From: an uncultured Clostridia bacterium | GTDB taxonomy: Bacteria; Bacillota; Clostridia; Oscillospirales; Ruminococcaceae | Length of the DNA: 64,000 nt | Direction of reading: 5' to 3' | NCBI GenBank assembly: GCA_947631455.1 | Contig: CANRLH010000003.1 | Coordinates: 124,001-188,000 of the forward strand | Part shown: one piece after another, positions 9,438 through 17,806 of the stretch | How the letters are laid out: each line of letters begins with the position of its first letter | How positions within the stretch are numbered: the first letter of the stretch is position 1 | Position numbers and translations under genes: made by a program | The notes under the pieces: model-generated | What the model saw: only the letters and a program-made list of their open reading frames with translations | Databases searched by the model: none | Told to the model about the DNA's origin: nothing

Positions 9438-11018
9438 TTACTTTTGCTTTTTTATCCTTATTATTTGTATAACAACTACTGCAGCAAAAACAGCAAGCAC
9501 AATTATAAATATAACCACCACATAGCTCTTTGAACCAGTTAAAGCATTTGAGGCAGGCATATTGTTTTTGTCTGCGCTAACAGTCTGTTTAACCTCGCTC
9601 TGAGTGGCGTTTTGGTACACATTTTGTGCTTTATCATAAGTGTTTTGCTGAGCGGCGTTATGCTCTGAATTATACTCATTACCTGCATCTGTGGGGATAT
9701 CTCCCTGCTCGGCCTCAGTCGAAAGTGATGAAGTCGGGTCAGTCTGATCAGTTATGTTATCTGATGTTTCATCAGTTGTCAATACCTCGTCAGGCTCTGT
9801 AGTGATATCAGCATCATCACTAAGGGAAATAAACTCAAAGCCGTTTTCCAGAGCATATTTCTGTGCCGCAGTTCCTTCATATCCCTTTATTACAAAGTTA
9901 TCAACCTTCTGGTAGTTTTCGTCATATCCCAAAGCATATGGCTCAATAAGGTATATGTCTTTGCCTATTGATATCTCTTTAAGGCTGTCACATCCCAAAA
10001 ACGCGCCATAAGTAATAATGCTGAGACTGTCCGGAAGGGCGACCTCATATAAATCCTTACAGTTTAAAAATGCAAAATTGTAGATGCATTCAAAGCCTTC
10101 ATTGAGCAAAACAGTCTTGATTTTTTTATTCTCAAAGGCATACTGTCCTATTGCCATAACTTCGCCTTCAATCGTCTCAACATTAAGCTCTTTATCACTG
10201 CCGTGATATGAATCAATTAAAACAGCATCTGCAAAATATTCTTCCCCATCTTCATAATACGAAACATTTTCAGTGTCATATATATATCCCTTAAGCTTTA
10301 AAATATATATGCTGAATTCATCATCAAGGTCGTAAGGATACTTATCTATGTTAAAATAATATGTTTTTCCTTCCTCAAGCTCTGCATAAGCACAAAGGGA
10401 TTCATACAAATCAATCAAAGAATTTGATTCAAAGCTTATCAGTTCATTGCCGTCTTCATCGGTTATATTTCCCCTCAGCGTTACGGGACTTTCTGATACA
10501 ACCGCATAATCGGCAGTTTCATCTGGTGTGAATTCAATGCTCATCGGCAGATCAGCTGCGGTGACAGTTTTTTCGTCATATACTTCAATATCTGTAAAAT
10601 CGCTTTGAACGCTCTCAGTTAACATTATAAAAAGCATATCTTCATCAAAAAAGCTTACCGGCTTGTCAATATAAAAGGTATACAAAGCGTCATCGGGAAA
10701 CTGTAAATTAGATTCAAAACTATATCCGTTATCAGAATCACCGTCGGTTACAAACTCATAATATATATCTCCGTTTTCATTCTTAAATCCTCCGGAAACC
10801 GAAACGCTGGATTCAATATAAAAATCGTAGTCAATGCCGGGCTGAGGTGTGAACTGCTCAGAAAATGGCAGATCAGAGGCAAATAACATTTCAACAAATA
10901 ATACACCCGATAAGTCGTCAGAATCAAAAACAGCTCCCTCATCATATGCGCAAACGCCTGACGCTGCAATTGTGATCGATAAAATAAAAGTAGTAATAAG
11001 TGATAACAGTTTTTTCAT
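9438..11018 (-). CDS. Secreted, membrane-anchored protein with duplicated N-terminal domain and BspA-like leucine-rich repeats
   Basis: Surface protein of 526 aa. Signal peptide (cleavage likely after VCA, residue 24); two tandem copies of a roughly 90-residue beta-rich domain (about 48-138 and 155-244, each starting DLP-x-S-x-x-FTP); a LRR_5/BspA-type repeat region (about 275-385, with units such as [17 protein letters not shown]); a Thr/Asp/Glu/Asn-rich linker (about 395-490); a C-terminal membrane helix followed by RIKKQK. No LPxTG. Probably displayed on the cell surface. BspA repeats are often adhesive, but the ligand is unknown. Lies between the HD-GYP gene and lepA. Confidence 0.85.
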   Translation of the reverse strand: MKKLLSLITTFILSITIAASGVCAYDEGAVFDSDDLSGVLFVEMLFASDLPFSEQFTPQPGIDYDFYIESSVSVSGGFKNENGDIYYEFVTDGDSDNGYSFESNLQFPDDALYTFYIDKPVSFFDEDMLFIMLTESVQSDFTDIEVYDEKTVTAADLPMSIEFTPDETADYAVVSESPVTLRGNITDEDGNELISFESNSLIDLYESLCAYAELEEGKTYYFNIDKYPYDLDDEFSIYILKLKGYIYDTENVSYYEDGEEYFADAVLIDSYHGSDKELNVETIEGEVMAIGQYAFENKKIKTVLLNEGFECIYNFAFLNCKDLYEVALPDSLSIITYGAFLGCDSLKEISIGKDIYLIEPYALGYDENYQKVDNFVIKGYEGTAAQKYALENGFEFISLSDDADITTEPDEVLTTDETSDNITDQTDPTSSLSTEAEQGDIPTDAGNEYNSEHNAAQQNTYDKAQNVYQNATQSEVKQTVSADKNNMPASNALTGSKSYVVVIFIIVLAVFAAVVVIQIIRIKKQK

Positions 11019-11045
11019 AATCTATTCCTTTATAATTTCTCCGGC

Positions 11046-13073
11046 TTATTTAGATACCTCAATAGTTTGTATATCAAAGTGCATATCAAAGCCGTCATAT
11101 TTGCACGACTTGTAAAAATTTGTCATAACTCTTTTAGCAATTATTTCACAGTTTTCGGCATCCGTGTCCATTAGTATAACTATCTGCTGCGAACTTGAAT
11201 ACCTTGTGGTGACGTCAACCTTTCTGAGACTTCTTACTATACACTTCCTGAGAAGAATGAGATTTTCTTCAAGCATACTCATGTCAACATTTTTTTCGTC
11301 TCTCGGCGTAAACGTATACAGAATGATCTGAGCGTTGTTTCCGTTTCTGCTTATGTATCTGGATATATAGTTGTATATCATTTTAAAATCGTGCGCTTCT
11401 ACACTGTATGCTCCACCGCTGATGATGGCTTTCTCAATATTATTCTTAAGCTCCTTCATATCAATAGCAGTGCTGGAATTCTGATAAAAGTTCTGACAGG
11501 AATTGATGAATATATGATATGAGTTGCTGCCGTTGACTTTTGCATAATACAATGCATTCCGTGAATTTTCAGACAGTTCCGCAAAGGTCTTTCCGTCTCG
11601 CTTGGCAAAGCATATGCCAATATCAAGATGTATAAATTCATCATACTCTGTTTTCTCAAAACGCTTTTTAAACAGCCTTATAATCCGCTGTGCTACCCTA
11701 TGAGCAAACTCCTCACTGTCCTTTCCGCTATAAAACACAGCAAAAACATCGCCCGACAGCCTTGTACAAAAATCGTTTTCCTTTACCGTCTGTAAAACGA
11801 TCCTGCTCATGCTTTTAATAATCTTATCTCCGGTAATGTGACCGAATCCATAGTTTATCTTCTTTAAGCTTCCTATATCAACAAGCATAAATGTTCCTGA
11901 TGCATCTTTTGAGGAAAGATAATAATCTAGTGATTCAATAAACTTATCAGAATGCATAAGCCCGGTGATCGCATCTATGCTCTGACTTGCCTCAAGCTGC
12001 ATTCCAAGATTATATATCTTATTTATCAGAGCTGTGTTTTCATCGGATATAAGTCTTGAATTATGACCGGAGAATTTATCGTTTATATCCTTTATCTCCG
12101 TATCAATGATTCTGAGCATAGCATCGGCTACATCCGGGTCAAACTGAGTTGACCTTCCCTTAACTATTTCTGCTCGTATGATTTCAGGCGACAGTCTGCG
12201 CCTGTAAACACGATCAGAATTCATTGCATCATAAGCGTCAGCTACAGCCAAAATTCTAGCTATATATGGAATTTCCTCGCCCTTTAAGCTCTCAGGATAA
12301 CCTTTGCCGTCATATCTCTCATGATGGTGAAAAGCGCCATCGACAATTCCTTCAACGATTGGCATTTCGCTTAGTATATTCTTTCCTATAACAGTGTGCT
12401 GCTTTATGATGTCAAATTCAACCGATGACAGCTTATCCGGCTTATTGAGAATATAATCCGGAACGCCTATCTTTCCGACATCATGCAAAAGACCTATCAT
12501 ATAAATGTCTTCTACCTTATCTTCATCAAGCCCAAGCTCTTTCGCAATAGCGGAAGCATAGTTACCGACTCTTATAGAATGACCCTTTGTATATATGTCC
12601 TTAGCATCGATCGTTCTCACGATCGCCTGCATAGACTCCAATATAAGCTCGTCATAGCGCTTGATAAGACGCTCGTGCTCATTTACAACAGAAATAAGAT
12701 AATTGCAGTAATGCACAAAAACATCAAAGTCGATCATATTAAACGTAATGTAATATGATACACCGGCGTCAATATATTTTATTTGATTTTCAAAATAGCC
12801 TTCCTTAGAGCAGTAATCAATAGCAATTATCTTTTTGGAGAGCAACGCACCGGTATCACTTTTACTCTTGAAGAACGAAAGAAAATCAAAACCGTCAAAA
12901 TCAAGCTCAAAAACCAGAAGCTTACAGCTATCTGTCATCAACAGATAAGCAGCTTCTTTTGCAGATACTGCACAATATACACCATCTAAATTTCTTTTTA
13001 AGTCAGATTTAAACTTCTTATTTTCTTCACGGTCTGAAAGAGCCAGAACTATTTGCCTATTCAAATTGCGCAC
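11046..13073 (-). CDS. HD-GYP phosphodiesterase with receiver-like N-terminus and two degenerate GGDEF domains
   Basis: Signalling protein of 675 aa. N-terminal REC-like fold (about 8-125) without a clear phospho-Asp; HD-GYP domain (about 145-335) with HDVGK (197-201), HHHERYDGKGYP (249-260) and GRSTQFDP; a GGDEF-like domain (about 365-525) whose signature is SGDVF (440-444); and a C-terminal stretch (about 580-670) whose RKVDVTTRYSSSQQIVIL aligns with the core of a second, further decayed GGDEF. The metal-site residues of HD-GYP are intact, so cyclic dinucleotide hydrolysis is likely; both GGDEF units should be catalytically dead. The start is GTG with a weak ribosome site. Confidence 0.9.
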   Translation of the reverse strand: MRNLNRQIVLALSDREENKKFKSDLKRNLDGVYCAVSAKEAAYLLMTDSCKLLVFELDFDGFDFLSFFKSKSDTGALLSKKIIAIDYCSKEGYFENQIKYIDAGVSYYITFNMIDFDVFVHYCNYLISVVNEHERLIKRYDELILESMQAIVRTIDAKDIYTKGHSIRVGNYASAIAKELGLDEDKVEDIYMIGLLHDVGKIGVPDYILNKPDKLSSVEFDIIKQHTVIGKNILSEMPIVEGIVDGAFHHHERYDGKGYPESLKGEEIPYIARILAVADAYDAMNSDRVYRRRLSPEIIRAEIVKGRSTQFDPDVADAMLRIIDTEIKDINDKFSGHNSRLISDENTALINKIYNLGMQLEASQSIDAITGLMHSDKFIESLDYYLSSKDASGTFMLVDIGSLKKINYGFGHITGDKIIKSMSRIVLQTVKENDFCTRLSGDVFAVFYSGKDSEEFAHRVAQRIIRLFKKRFEKTEYDEFIHLDIGICFAKRDGKTFAELSENSRNALYYAKVNGSNSYHIFINSCQNFYQNSSTAIDMKELKNNIEKAIISGGAYSVEAHDFKMIYNYISRYISRNGNNAQIILYTFTPRDEKNVDMSMLEENLILLRKCIVRSLRKVDVTTRYSSSQQIVILMDTDAENCEIIAKRVMTNFYKSCKYDGFDMHFDIQTIEVSK

Positions 13074-13137
13074 CCTATTTCCATATAAATTTGATCATCA
13101 TTTTTATATTAACTTACCTTCGAATACTATCATCATT

Positions 13138-13157
13138 AGTATGAATGTATACATACT
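13138..13157. repeat. Inverted AGTATG/CATACT repeat in the HD-GYP leader
   Basis: Perfect 6-bp arms (13138-13143, 13152-13157); a further ATACT/AGTAT pair overlaps at about 13124-13142. It lies just downstream of the promoter at 13171-13199, where a repressor would bind or a leader hairpin would form. Confidence 0.3.
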
Positions 13158-13170
13158 TATACGCAATAAC

Positions 13171-13199
13171 ATTATAGCACAAATTCACGTGTAATGCAA
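13171..13199 (-). promoter_or_regulatory. Sigma-A-type promoter of the HD-GYP/lepA/hemW operon
   Basis: On the minus strand TTGCAT (13194-13199), a 17-nt spacer and a perfect TATAAT (13171-13176). The leader to the GTG start is about 90 nt. Confidence 0.75.
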
Positions 13200-13233
13200 T
13201 AAAAAAATAATAAATTTGTAAAAATAAGACAAA

Positions 13234-13258
13234 CGGCCTTGCATAATAAGCAAAGCCG
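13234..13258 (-). terminator. Rho-independent terminator after the serine hydrolase gene
   Basis: Nine-bp stem with one G-U pair (13234-13242 with 13250-13258), 7-nt loop, then TTTGTCTTATTTTT on the minus strand. It ends the 13268-17037 operon. Confidence 0.8.
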
Positions 13259-13267
13259 CTGGAATTT

Positions 13268-14440
13268 CTAATTTATCGCTCCGTAAACTATCTGACGAAG
13301 CCGTTTGGTTATGTCATCCATACCTGTACCGCATTTTTGGATAAAATAAAGAATTATCATATTACTTTTAGGATTGACGGAAAAGTATGTCCCGGTCCAT
13401 CCGTCCCAGCCGAATTCCCCCGCGTCTCCGTTCGTAGTGGCAGCCGCAGTATCGACAACGACTCTCATTAAAGAACCGTAGCCGCAGCCCTTTGTAGAGC
13501 CGTACTGCATACTCCAATACTGCTCATTGGTCATATGATTTTGCGTCATAAACCTAACAGTGTTTTCTGACAATATTCTGACTCCGTCCAGCATTCCGCC
13601 TCCGAGAAGCATCCTTGCAAAACGCATATAATCCGACGCGGTAGAGACCAATCCGGCGCCGCCCGATTCAAATGCAGGAGGATTTTTATAGTCGGTTATA
13701 CACAAGTGACTTCCTTCAAAAAGCTCGACTCCATCGTCAGTCGGCATATAAAGCTTTGAGAATCTTGAAAGCTTTTCTTTGGGAACATAAAACGCCGTGT
13801 CGTTCATCTTTAAAGGCTCAAAAATCTCCTTCTTCATAAACTCAGAAAGCTTCATTCCTGATACGATCTCAATAACAGCGCCTAAAACATCCGCAGAAGT
13901 GCCGTAATTCCACATTTTGCCCGGTTCAAAAAACAAGGGCGTTTCACTAAGCTTCTCGGCAAATTCGACTGTTGTAACAGCTTCATTTGTGTAAAGCTTT
14001 GAATGAATATCCTTAAAAACAGCCTCGACCCGCCTGCCCGCTTCAAACCAGCCGCCGGGATAAACAAGTCCTGAGGTCATATTCAAAAGATCGCGTATAG
14101 TTATATCTGTGTTGCAATCGGTAAGAGTTCCGTCTTCAGAAACTATTTTCATATCCTTATATGACGGTATATATTTGTAAAGCGGATACTCAAGCTCAAG
14201 CTCACCACGCTCAAAAAGTATCATAAGCGCTGTGGCAGTTATCGGCTTTGTGCAGGAGTAAAGCCTGAATATCGTATCCTTTTGAACAGCAATTTTATTT
14301 TCCTTATCTGCCCAGCCAAACTGTCTGTTATAGCAAGTTTCACCGTCCTTATAGACCATCACGCTTGCACCGGCGATCCTATTGTTTTTGATCTCTGAGT
14401 TTAAAAGCTTATCTATGTAGCTTAATTTTTTTTCGTCCAT
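13268..14440 (-). CDS. Serine hydrolase of the class C beta-lactamase / esterase (S12) family
   Basis: 390 aa with the penicillin-recognising fold. Nucleophile motif SCTK (Ser62, Lys65); WNYGTSADVLG supplies the tyrosine of the second motif (Tyr179) but has Gly instead of the usual x-Asn; a C-terminal GWDGWTGTYF segment stands where the third motif falls. No signal peptide, so it should act in the cytoplasm, which argues against beta-lactam resistance and for an esterase or peptidase role. Last gene of the PLC-like/apgM operon, 8 nt after apgM. Confidence 0.88.
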   Translation of the reverse strand: MDEKKLSYIDKLLNSEIKNNRIAGASVMVYKDGETCYNRQFGWADKENKIAVQKDTIFRLYSCTKPITATALMILFERGELELEYPLYKYIPSYKDMKIVSEDGTLTDCNTDITIRDLLNMTSGLVYPGGWFEAGRRVEAVFKDIHSKLYTNEAVTTVEFAEKLSETPLFFEPGKMWNYGTSADVLGAVIEIVSGMKLSEFMKKEIFEPLKMNDTAFYVPKEKLSRFSKLYMPTDDGVELFEGSHLCITDYKNPPAFESGGAGLVSTASDYMRFARMLLGGGMLDGVRILSENTVRFMTQNHMTNEQYWSMQYGSTKGCGYGSLMRVVVDTAAATTNGDAGEFGWDGWTGTYFSVNPKSNMIILYFIQKCGTGMDDITKRLRQIVYGAIN

Positions 14441-14448
14441 TTTATCCT

Positions 14449-15660
14449 CTACTCTTTTATCATCTTTTCAAGAAGCGTGTGACCTTTATCTATATATATT
14501 CCGCTTGACTTGCAGGTCTTTTCATTAAAGACCTCATTGCCGCTTTTCTCATTGTTCTTTCTGTATATCAAATAAGGAATTGGATCGTTTGTATGTGTTC
14601 TGAGGCTAAGCGGCGTTGCGTGATCCGGCATAATAAGTACCTTATAGTCTTCATCAGAATCATCAAGATATCTGAGCACCGGTCCTAAAATCTTTTCATC
14701 TATAAGATCGATCGAGCGCTTTTTATTCTCGATCTCGTGCCTGTGACCACACTCGTCAGGAGCTTCTACGTGAATATATACAAAGTCCTGTCCGTGTTCA
14801 AACTCGCTAATCGCTGCCTTTGCCTTGCCCTCAAAATTAGTATCTATGTAACCCGTGGCACCGTCGACATCTACTACGTTCATTCCACTGAATTTGCCTA
14901 TTCCTTTTAACAGGTCAACTGCCGAGATCATCGAGCCGCTAAGACCGTATTTTTCCTTAAACGGCGTAAGTGACGCTCTTTTTCCCTCTCCCCAAAGCCA
15001 CATGGAGTTTGCAGGCCGAAGTCCCCTTTTTTCTCTTTCCTTGTTTATCGGATGATCTTTCAATATATCATAGCTTTTTATCATCATATCGTAAAGCTTT
15101 TTAGCGTTTTCGTGCTTTGGTATATACTCTTTTATCGGCTTGCCGGTTATGTCATGCGGCGGCGTGAGCGTGCCAACATCTGTTGTGCCGCCGTTCCATA
15201 TAAGACAGTGACGGTAGGACACGCCGCTGTAAAGCTGAAACTCTTCACAGTTGAAATGTTCCGCTAAGGTTTTCACGATCTCTCTTGCCTCAGCAGTAGA
15301 AATATCGTCCGCACAGTAGTCAAGTATCGTCTTGTCCTCATAGTTTTCCTCATCGGACAGAGTGACAAGATTGCACCTGAAAGACACGTCTGTCGGCTTC
15401 ATGTCAATACCGATAGAGCCCGCCTCAAGCGGAGAACGGCCTGTATAGTACACCTCCGGATCATATCCAAGCACAGACAGATTTGCAACATCACTTCCCG
15501 GCTTCATTGAGTCCTGTACAGTCTTGACAAGACCTATTTCAGACTTCTTTGCAAGACGATCCATATTAGGCGTATTTGCCGCTTCCAATGGCGTTTTGCC
15601 GCCAAACTCCGCAATGTCGTAATCTGCCATTCCATCGCACAATAAAACCAAATACTTCAT
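14449..15660 (-). CDS. apgM: ApgM-type cofactor-independent phosphoglycerate mutase (or proposed homoserine kinase relative)
   Basis: 403 aa alkaline-phosphatase-superfamily enzyme. N-terminal LLCDGMAD metal motif, nucleophilic serine in GSDVANLSVLGYDP, EAGSIG, the metal-binding HVEAPDECGHRHEIE segment and PDHATPLSLRTHTNDPIPYL near the end. This subgroup interconverts 3- and 2-phosphoglycerate in archaea; some bacterial members were instead proposed to be homoserine kinases from their threonine-gene neighbourhoods. Neither role is supported by neighbours here. I use the ATG at 15660 because AAGGGAGA precedes it; an upstream in-frame ATG lies in the previous gene. Confidence 0.88.
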   Translation of the reverse strand: MKYLVLLCDGMADYDIAEFGGKTPLEAANTPNMDRLAKKSEIGLVKTVQDSMKPGSDVANLSVLGYDPEVYYTGRSPLEAGSIGIDMKPTDVSFRCNLVTLSDEENYEDKTILDYCADDISTAEAREIVKTLAEHFNCEEFQLYSGVSYRHCLIWNGGTTDVGTLTPPHDITGKPIKEYIPKHENAKKLYDMMIKSYDILKDHPINKEREKRGLRPANSMWLWGEGKRASLTPFKEKYGLSGSMISAVDLLKGIGKFSGMNVVDVDGATGYIDTNFEGKAKAAISEFEHGQDFVYIHVEAPDECGHRHEIENKKRSIDLIDEKILGPVLRYLDDSDEDYKVLIMPDHATPLSLRTHTNDPIPYLIYRKNNEKSGNEVFNEKTCKSSGIYIDKGHTLLEKMIKE

Positions 15661-15674
15661 AAATATTTCTCCCT

Positions 15675-16775
15675 TCAAACCTTTTTTAATGACCAATAAA
15701 ACCCGCATATTGACGGATTGAAAAATCTTGCTTTAACTGATACTAAATCCGCCTCAATATATCTTTCTCCAGAAGAATACTCTGTTGATATGAGATACCC
15801 CTTATCTGTTTTGGTGATCCTCACCGCATCGTAATCTCCGGCTTCTGAAAATGAAAAACCAAATCTCCCCTCTGAAACAAGAAATTCCCTTCCACAACGC
15901 AAAAACAATTTGTTGTTATTAAAAACAAGAGTAAATATAGCAGCAGTTTCTTTATAAGTGGAAAGATATGTCTTCTTACCTCTTCTGCAAAGATATCTTC
16001 CTTTTGAACACAGACGAAAGCTGTCTCCTATTTTAACCCCGTTGTAATTCTTTACATACTCGAAGATCTTTACGGTCAGAACATATGCGGCCGCAAAGCT
16101 TATTGGCAGCATTTCTGACAGCGCCTTATAAAACCTGTCGCTGTCAAGCGATACCATATCCTCGTAAAACTTTGACGACTTCTCTGCTAGCTCACCAAAC
16201 ATTCTACCAATCGGCATAGGCATATATTTCTGCTCAAACGCCGGTAAATCCTGAATGTCATTATTATTAAAGCGCTCCATATTAGCTCTTGAATATATCT
16301 CATACATATGATGCGGATTTTTCTTGTGAGGCAATGAGATCAGATTTGTCGTGTGTACTGTGCAGCAGATGTCCATTATAAAATGCAAAGCACGCCCAAG
16401 GCATTCCGCAAACATTATATCGTTTCCGGATACATAATAAATCGCAGCGAGAGTTATATTTTCTTCGCACATTGTCCTTGCAGATCGCGAAAATCTGCCG
16501 AGGCGGTTCTTATAGTACCCTTCAGTCTTAACACTTTTTCTACCGTTTTTTAACACAGGCGAATAGTAGTGCGATCCGCTGCCTTTGTTTATATCACCTT
16601 TAAAGTCCGGCACCAAAACATATTTTGCGATTTGATTTTTCAGAGGCAAAAGCACTTTATAAATATCCTCACGTCTTGCCTTTAACAGCTCAAAGCTGTT
16701 TTCAAATATATATGAATGTGTCGGTGAAAACCATGCCTGTGCCCTTATCGCCTTAAAAGGATTATACACTCTCAT
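15675..16775 (-). CDS. Zinc-dependent phospholipase C-like protein without a signal peptide
   Basis: 366 aa. Residues His131-x3-Asp135-x5-His141, then His155-x3-Glu159, reproduce exactly the spacing of the zinc ligands of Bacillus cereus phospholipase C (118, 122, 128, 142, 146); Trp15, His20, Asp57 and His69 are candidates for the remaining ligands. A C-terminal beta-rich domain (about 250-366; SKGRYLC and KLFLRCGREFLVSEG) may be a beta-trefoil or lipid/sugar-binding module. Secreted PLCs expose an N-terminal Trp after processing; this protein has no signal peptide, so the first zinc site may differ. The ATG at 16775 follows AGGA and overlaps the upstream gene by 14 nt. Confidence 0.8.
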   Translation of the reverse strand: MRVYNPFKAIRAQAWFSPTHSYIFENSFELLKARREDIYKVLLPLKNQIAKYVLVPDFKGDINKGSGSHYYSPVLKNGRKSVKTEGYYKNRLGRFSRSARTMCEENITLAAIYYVSGNDIMFAECLGRALHFIMDICCTVHTTNLISLPHKKNPHHMYEIYSRANMERFNNNDIQDLPAFEQKYMPMPIGRMFGELAEKSSKFYEDMVSLDSDRFYKALSEMLPISFAAAYVLTVKIFEYVKNYNGVKIGDSFRLCSKGRYLCRRGKKTYLSTYKETAAIFTLVFNNNKLFLRCGREFLVSEGRFGFSFSEAGDYDAVRITKTDKGYLISTEYSSGERYIEADLVSVKARFFNPSICGFYWSLKKV

Positions 16776-17037
16776 TATTTCCTGCCCTTTGCTTTTTGTA
16801 TATTTCAAGACACTTTTGATAATCAAGCGCTCCGTTCTTTACTTTTTCTATTTCTATCTTGTTTGATACGGTATTAAGAGCGCTATATGCTGTTTTTTCA
16901 ATGCGATCAAAACGCTTTGCAAGCTTTTTTACAGGCTTCTTCTTCCTGCCAAGCATCATACATATACCAAATGCAAAAAAACCGGCAATAATATGATATG
17001 TTTTATTTATACGCCCTGCAAATTCGATCTTTGCCAT
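16762..17037 (-). CDS. Unknown small membrane protein, first gene of the PLC-like operon
   Basis: 91 aa: short N-terminus, one hydrophobic helix (about 15-31), a strongly basic stretch GRKKKPVKK, then a charged amphipathic region that may form a coiled coil. Not recognised. The start is the ATG at 17037 because GGAGG lies 8 nt upstream and contains the earlier in-frame ATG. Its 3' end overlaps the PLC-like start, so the two products are made together and may work together at the membrane. Confidence 0.8.
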   Translation of the reverse strand: MAKIEFAGRINKTYHIIAGFFAFGICMMLGRKKKPVKKLAKRFDRIEKTAYSALNTVSNKIEIEKVKNGALDYQKCLEIYKKQRAGNNESV

Positions 17038-17067
17038 TTGTTTATCCTCCATGAATTTTACTTATTT

Positions 17068-17096
17068 ATTATACAATACATTTTGGCAATATTCAA
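17068..17096 (-). promoter_or_regulatory. Promoter of the 91-aa / PLC-like / apgM / hydrolase operon
   Basis: TTGAAT (17091-17096), 17-nt spacer and TATAAT (17068-17073) on the minus strand, about 25 nt before the GGAGG. It diverges from the rnpB promoter about 75 bp away. Confidence 0.72.
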
Positions 17097-17170
17097 TAGC
17101 AATAATAAATATTTGCAGCAAAGACGCTTTTGTATCATTCTTTTTAGGCAACTAACATCACAAAACAGAC

Positions 17171-17198
17171 TTGACAAATCTTTAAAATTTCTTATAAT
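17171..17198 (+). promoter_or_regulatory. Consensus sigma-A promoter of rnpB
   Basis: Perfect TTGACA (17171-17176) and perfect TATAAT (17193-17198) with a 16-nt spacer, placing initiation at about 17205, exactly where the RNase P RNA P1 helix begins. It is the strongest-looking promoter in the window. Confidence 0.9.
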
Positions 17199-17205
17199 TA
17201 TAAAT

Positions 17206-17548
17206 GCGAGTAAGCTATGCGGTAGCTTGATGGATATACGTCAAGAGGAAAGTCCGAGCATCACAGAGCAGGATAGCTGCTAACGGCAGCCGAGGGTGAC
17301 CTCAGAGCAAGTGCAACAGAAATATACCGCCGCATTTGCGGTAAGGATGGAAAGGCGAGGTAAGAGCTCACCGGATCGTCGGAGACGGCGATGCCATGTA
17401 AACCTTATCCGATGCAACCCCAATGGTAGACGTTTGGTCAATGGCTGCTCGTCAGACCAGCGTCTATAGGGGGCTCGAGGCGTGTGGCGACATACGTCCT
17501 AGATAGATTACCGCACTCGACAAAACTCGGCTTATCGGCTTGGTCGCT
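17206..17548 (+). ncRNA. rnpB: RNase P RNA (M1-type ribozyme)
   Basis: Catalytic RNA that matures tRNA 5' ends. Conserved blocks are in order: GAGGAAAGTCCGAGC near the 5' end, CAGGATAGCTGCTAACGGC, a CAGAAATATACCGC segment, GGTAAGAGCTCACCGG, GTAAACCTTATCCGATGCAA, and 3' ATAGATTACCGC with GACAAAACTCGGCTTATCG. P1 pairs 17206-17215 with 17538-17547 (nine of ten pairs including one G-U). At about 343 nt it is typical of bacterial type A RNAs; the 3' boundary is good to a few bases. It runs opposite to nearly all neighbours. Confidence 0.97.
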
Positions 17549-17550
17549 AT

Positions 17551-17590
17551 AAACCACTGCGGAAGTGTTTAGCTCTCGCGGTGGTTTTTT
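17551..17590 (+). terminator. Rho-independent terminator of rnpB
   Basis: Eleven-bp stem with one G-U pair (17551-17561 with 17577-17587) followed by TTTTTT-A on the plus strand, directly after the RNase P RNA. Confidence 0.88.
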
Positions 17591-17615
17591 ATGTGGTCTG
17601 ACGCATAAAACAAAG

Positions 17616-17638
17616 GGCGACCTCTAAAAGAAGTCGCC
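17616..17638. other. Hairpin downstream of rnpB
   Basis: GGCGAC (17616-17621) pairs with GTCGCC (17633-17638). On the minus strand it is followed by a TTTGTTTTA tract, so it may be a back-up terminator for the surface-protein gene. Confidence 0.4.
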
Positions 17639-17760
17639 TATAAAAAACAACAGAAAAATAATAGTTTAGCTTACTTATATTATAACTACAAAACGGTTAC
17701 TTGTCAATAGGTAATTGTAACTAAATTGTAAACAATAAAAATAATTTTGTAATAAATAAA

Positions 17761-17783
17761 AGCGGCTCAATAACTGAACCGCT
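17761..17783. terminator. Bidirectional terminator between rnpB and the surface-protein gene
   Basis: Eight-bp stem with one G-U (17761-17768 with 17776-17783), 7-nt loop and T tracts on both strands. It lies just after the stop of the convergent minus-strand gene. Between it and 17640 the DNA is AT-rich and I see nothing else. Confidence 0.85.
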
Positions 17784-17806
17784 TTTTATTTAAGTAATTA
17801 CATAAA

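Noticed and set aside
13268-14440. Beta-lactam resistance gene
   Set aside because: The SxxK fold is shared by esterases; with no signal peptide and a Gly where the second motif expects Asn's neighbour, an antibiotic role is unsupported.
17206-17548. Protein-coding reading of the rnpB region
   Set aside because: Conserved RNase P RNA blocks, a consensus promoter and a terminator explain the stretch; open frames across it have no ribosome sites.
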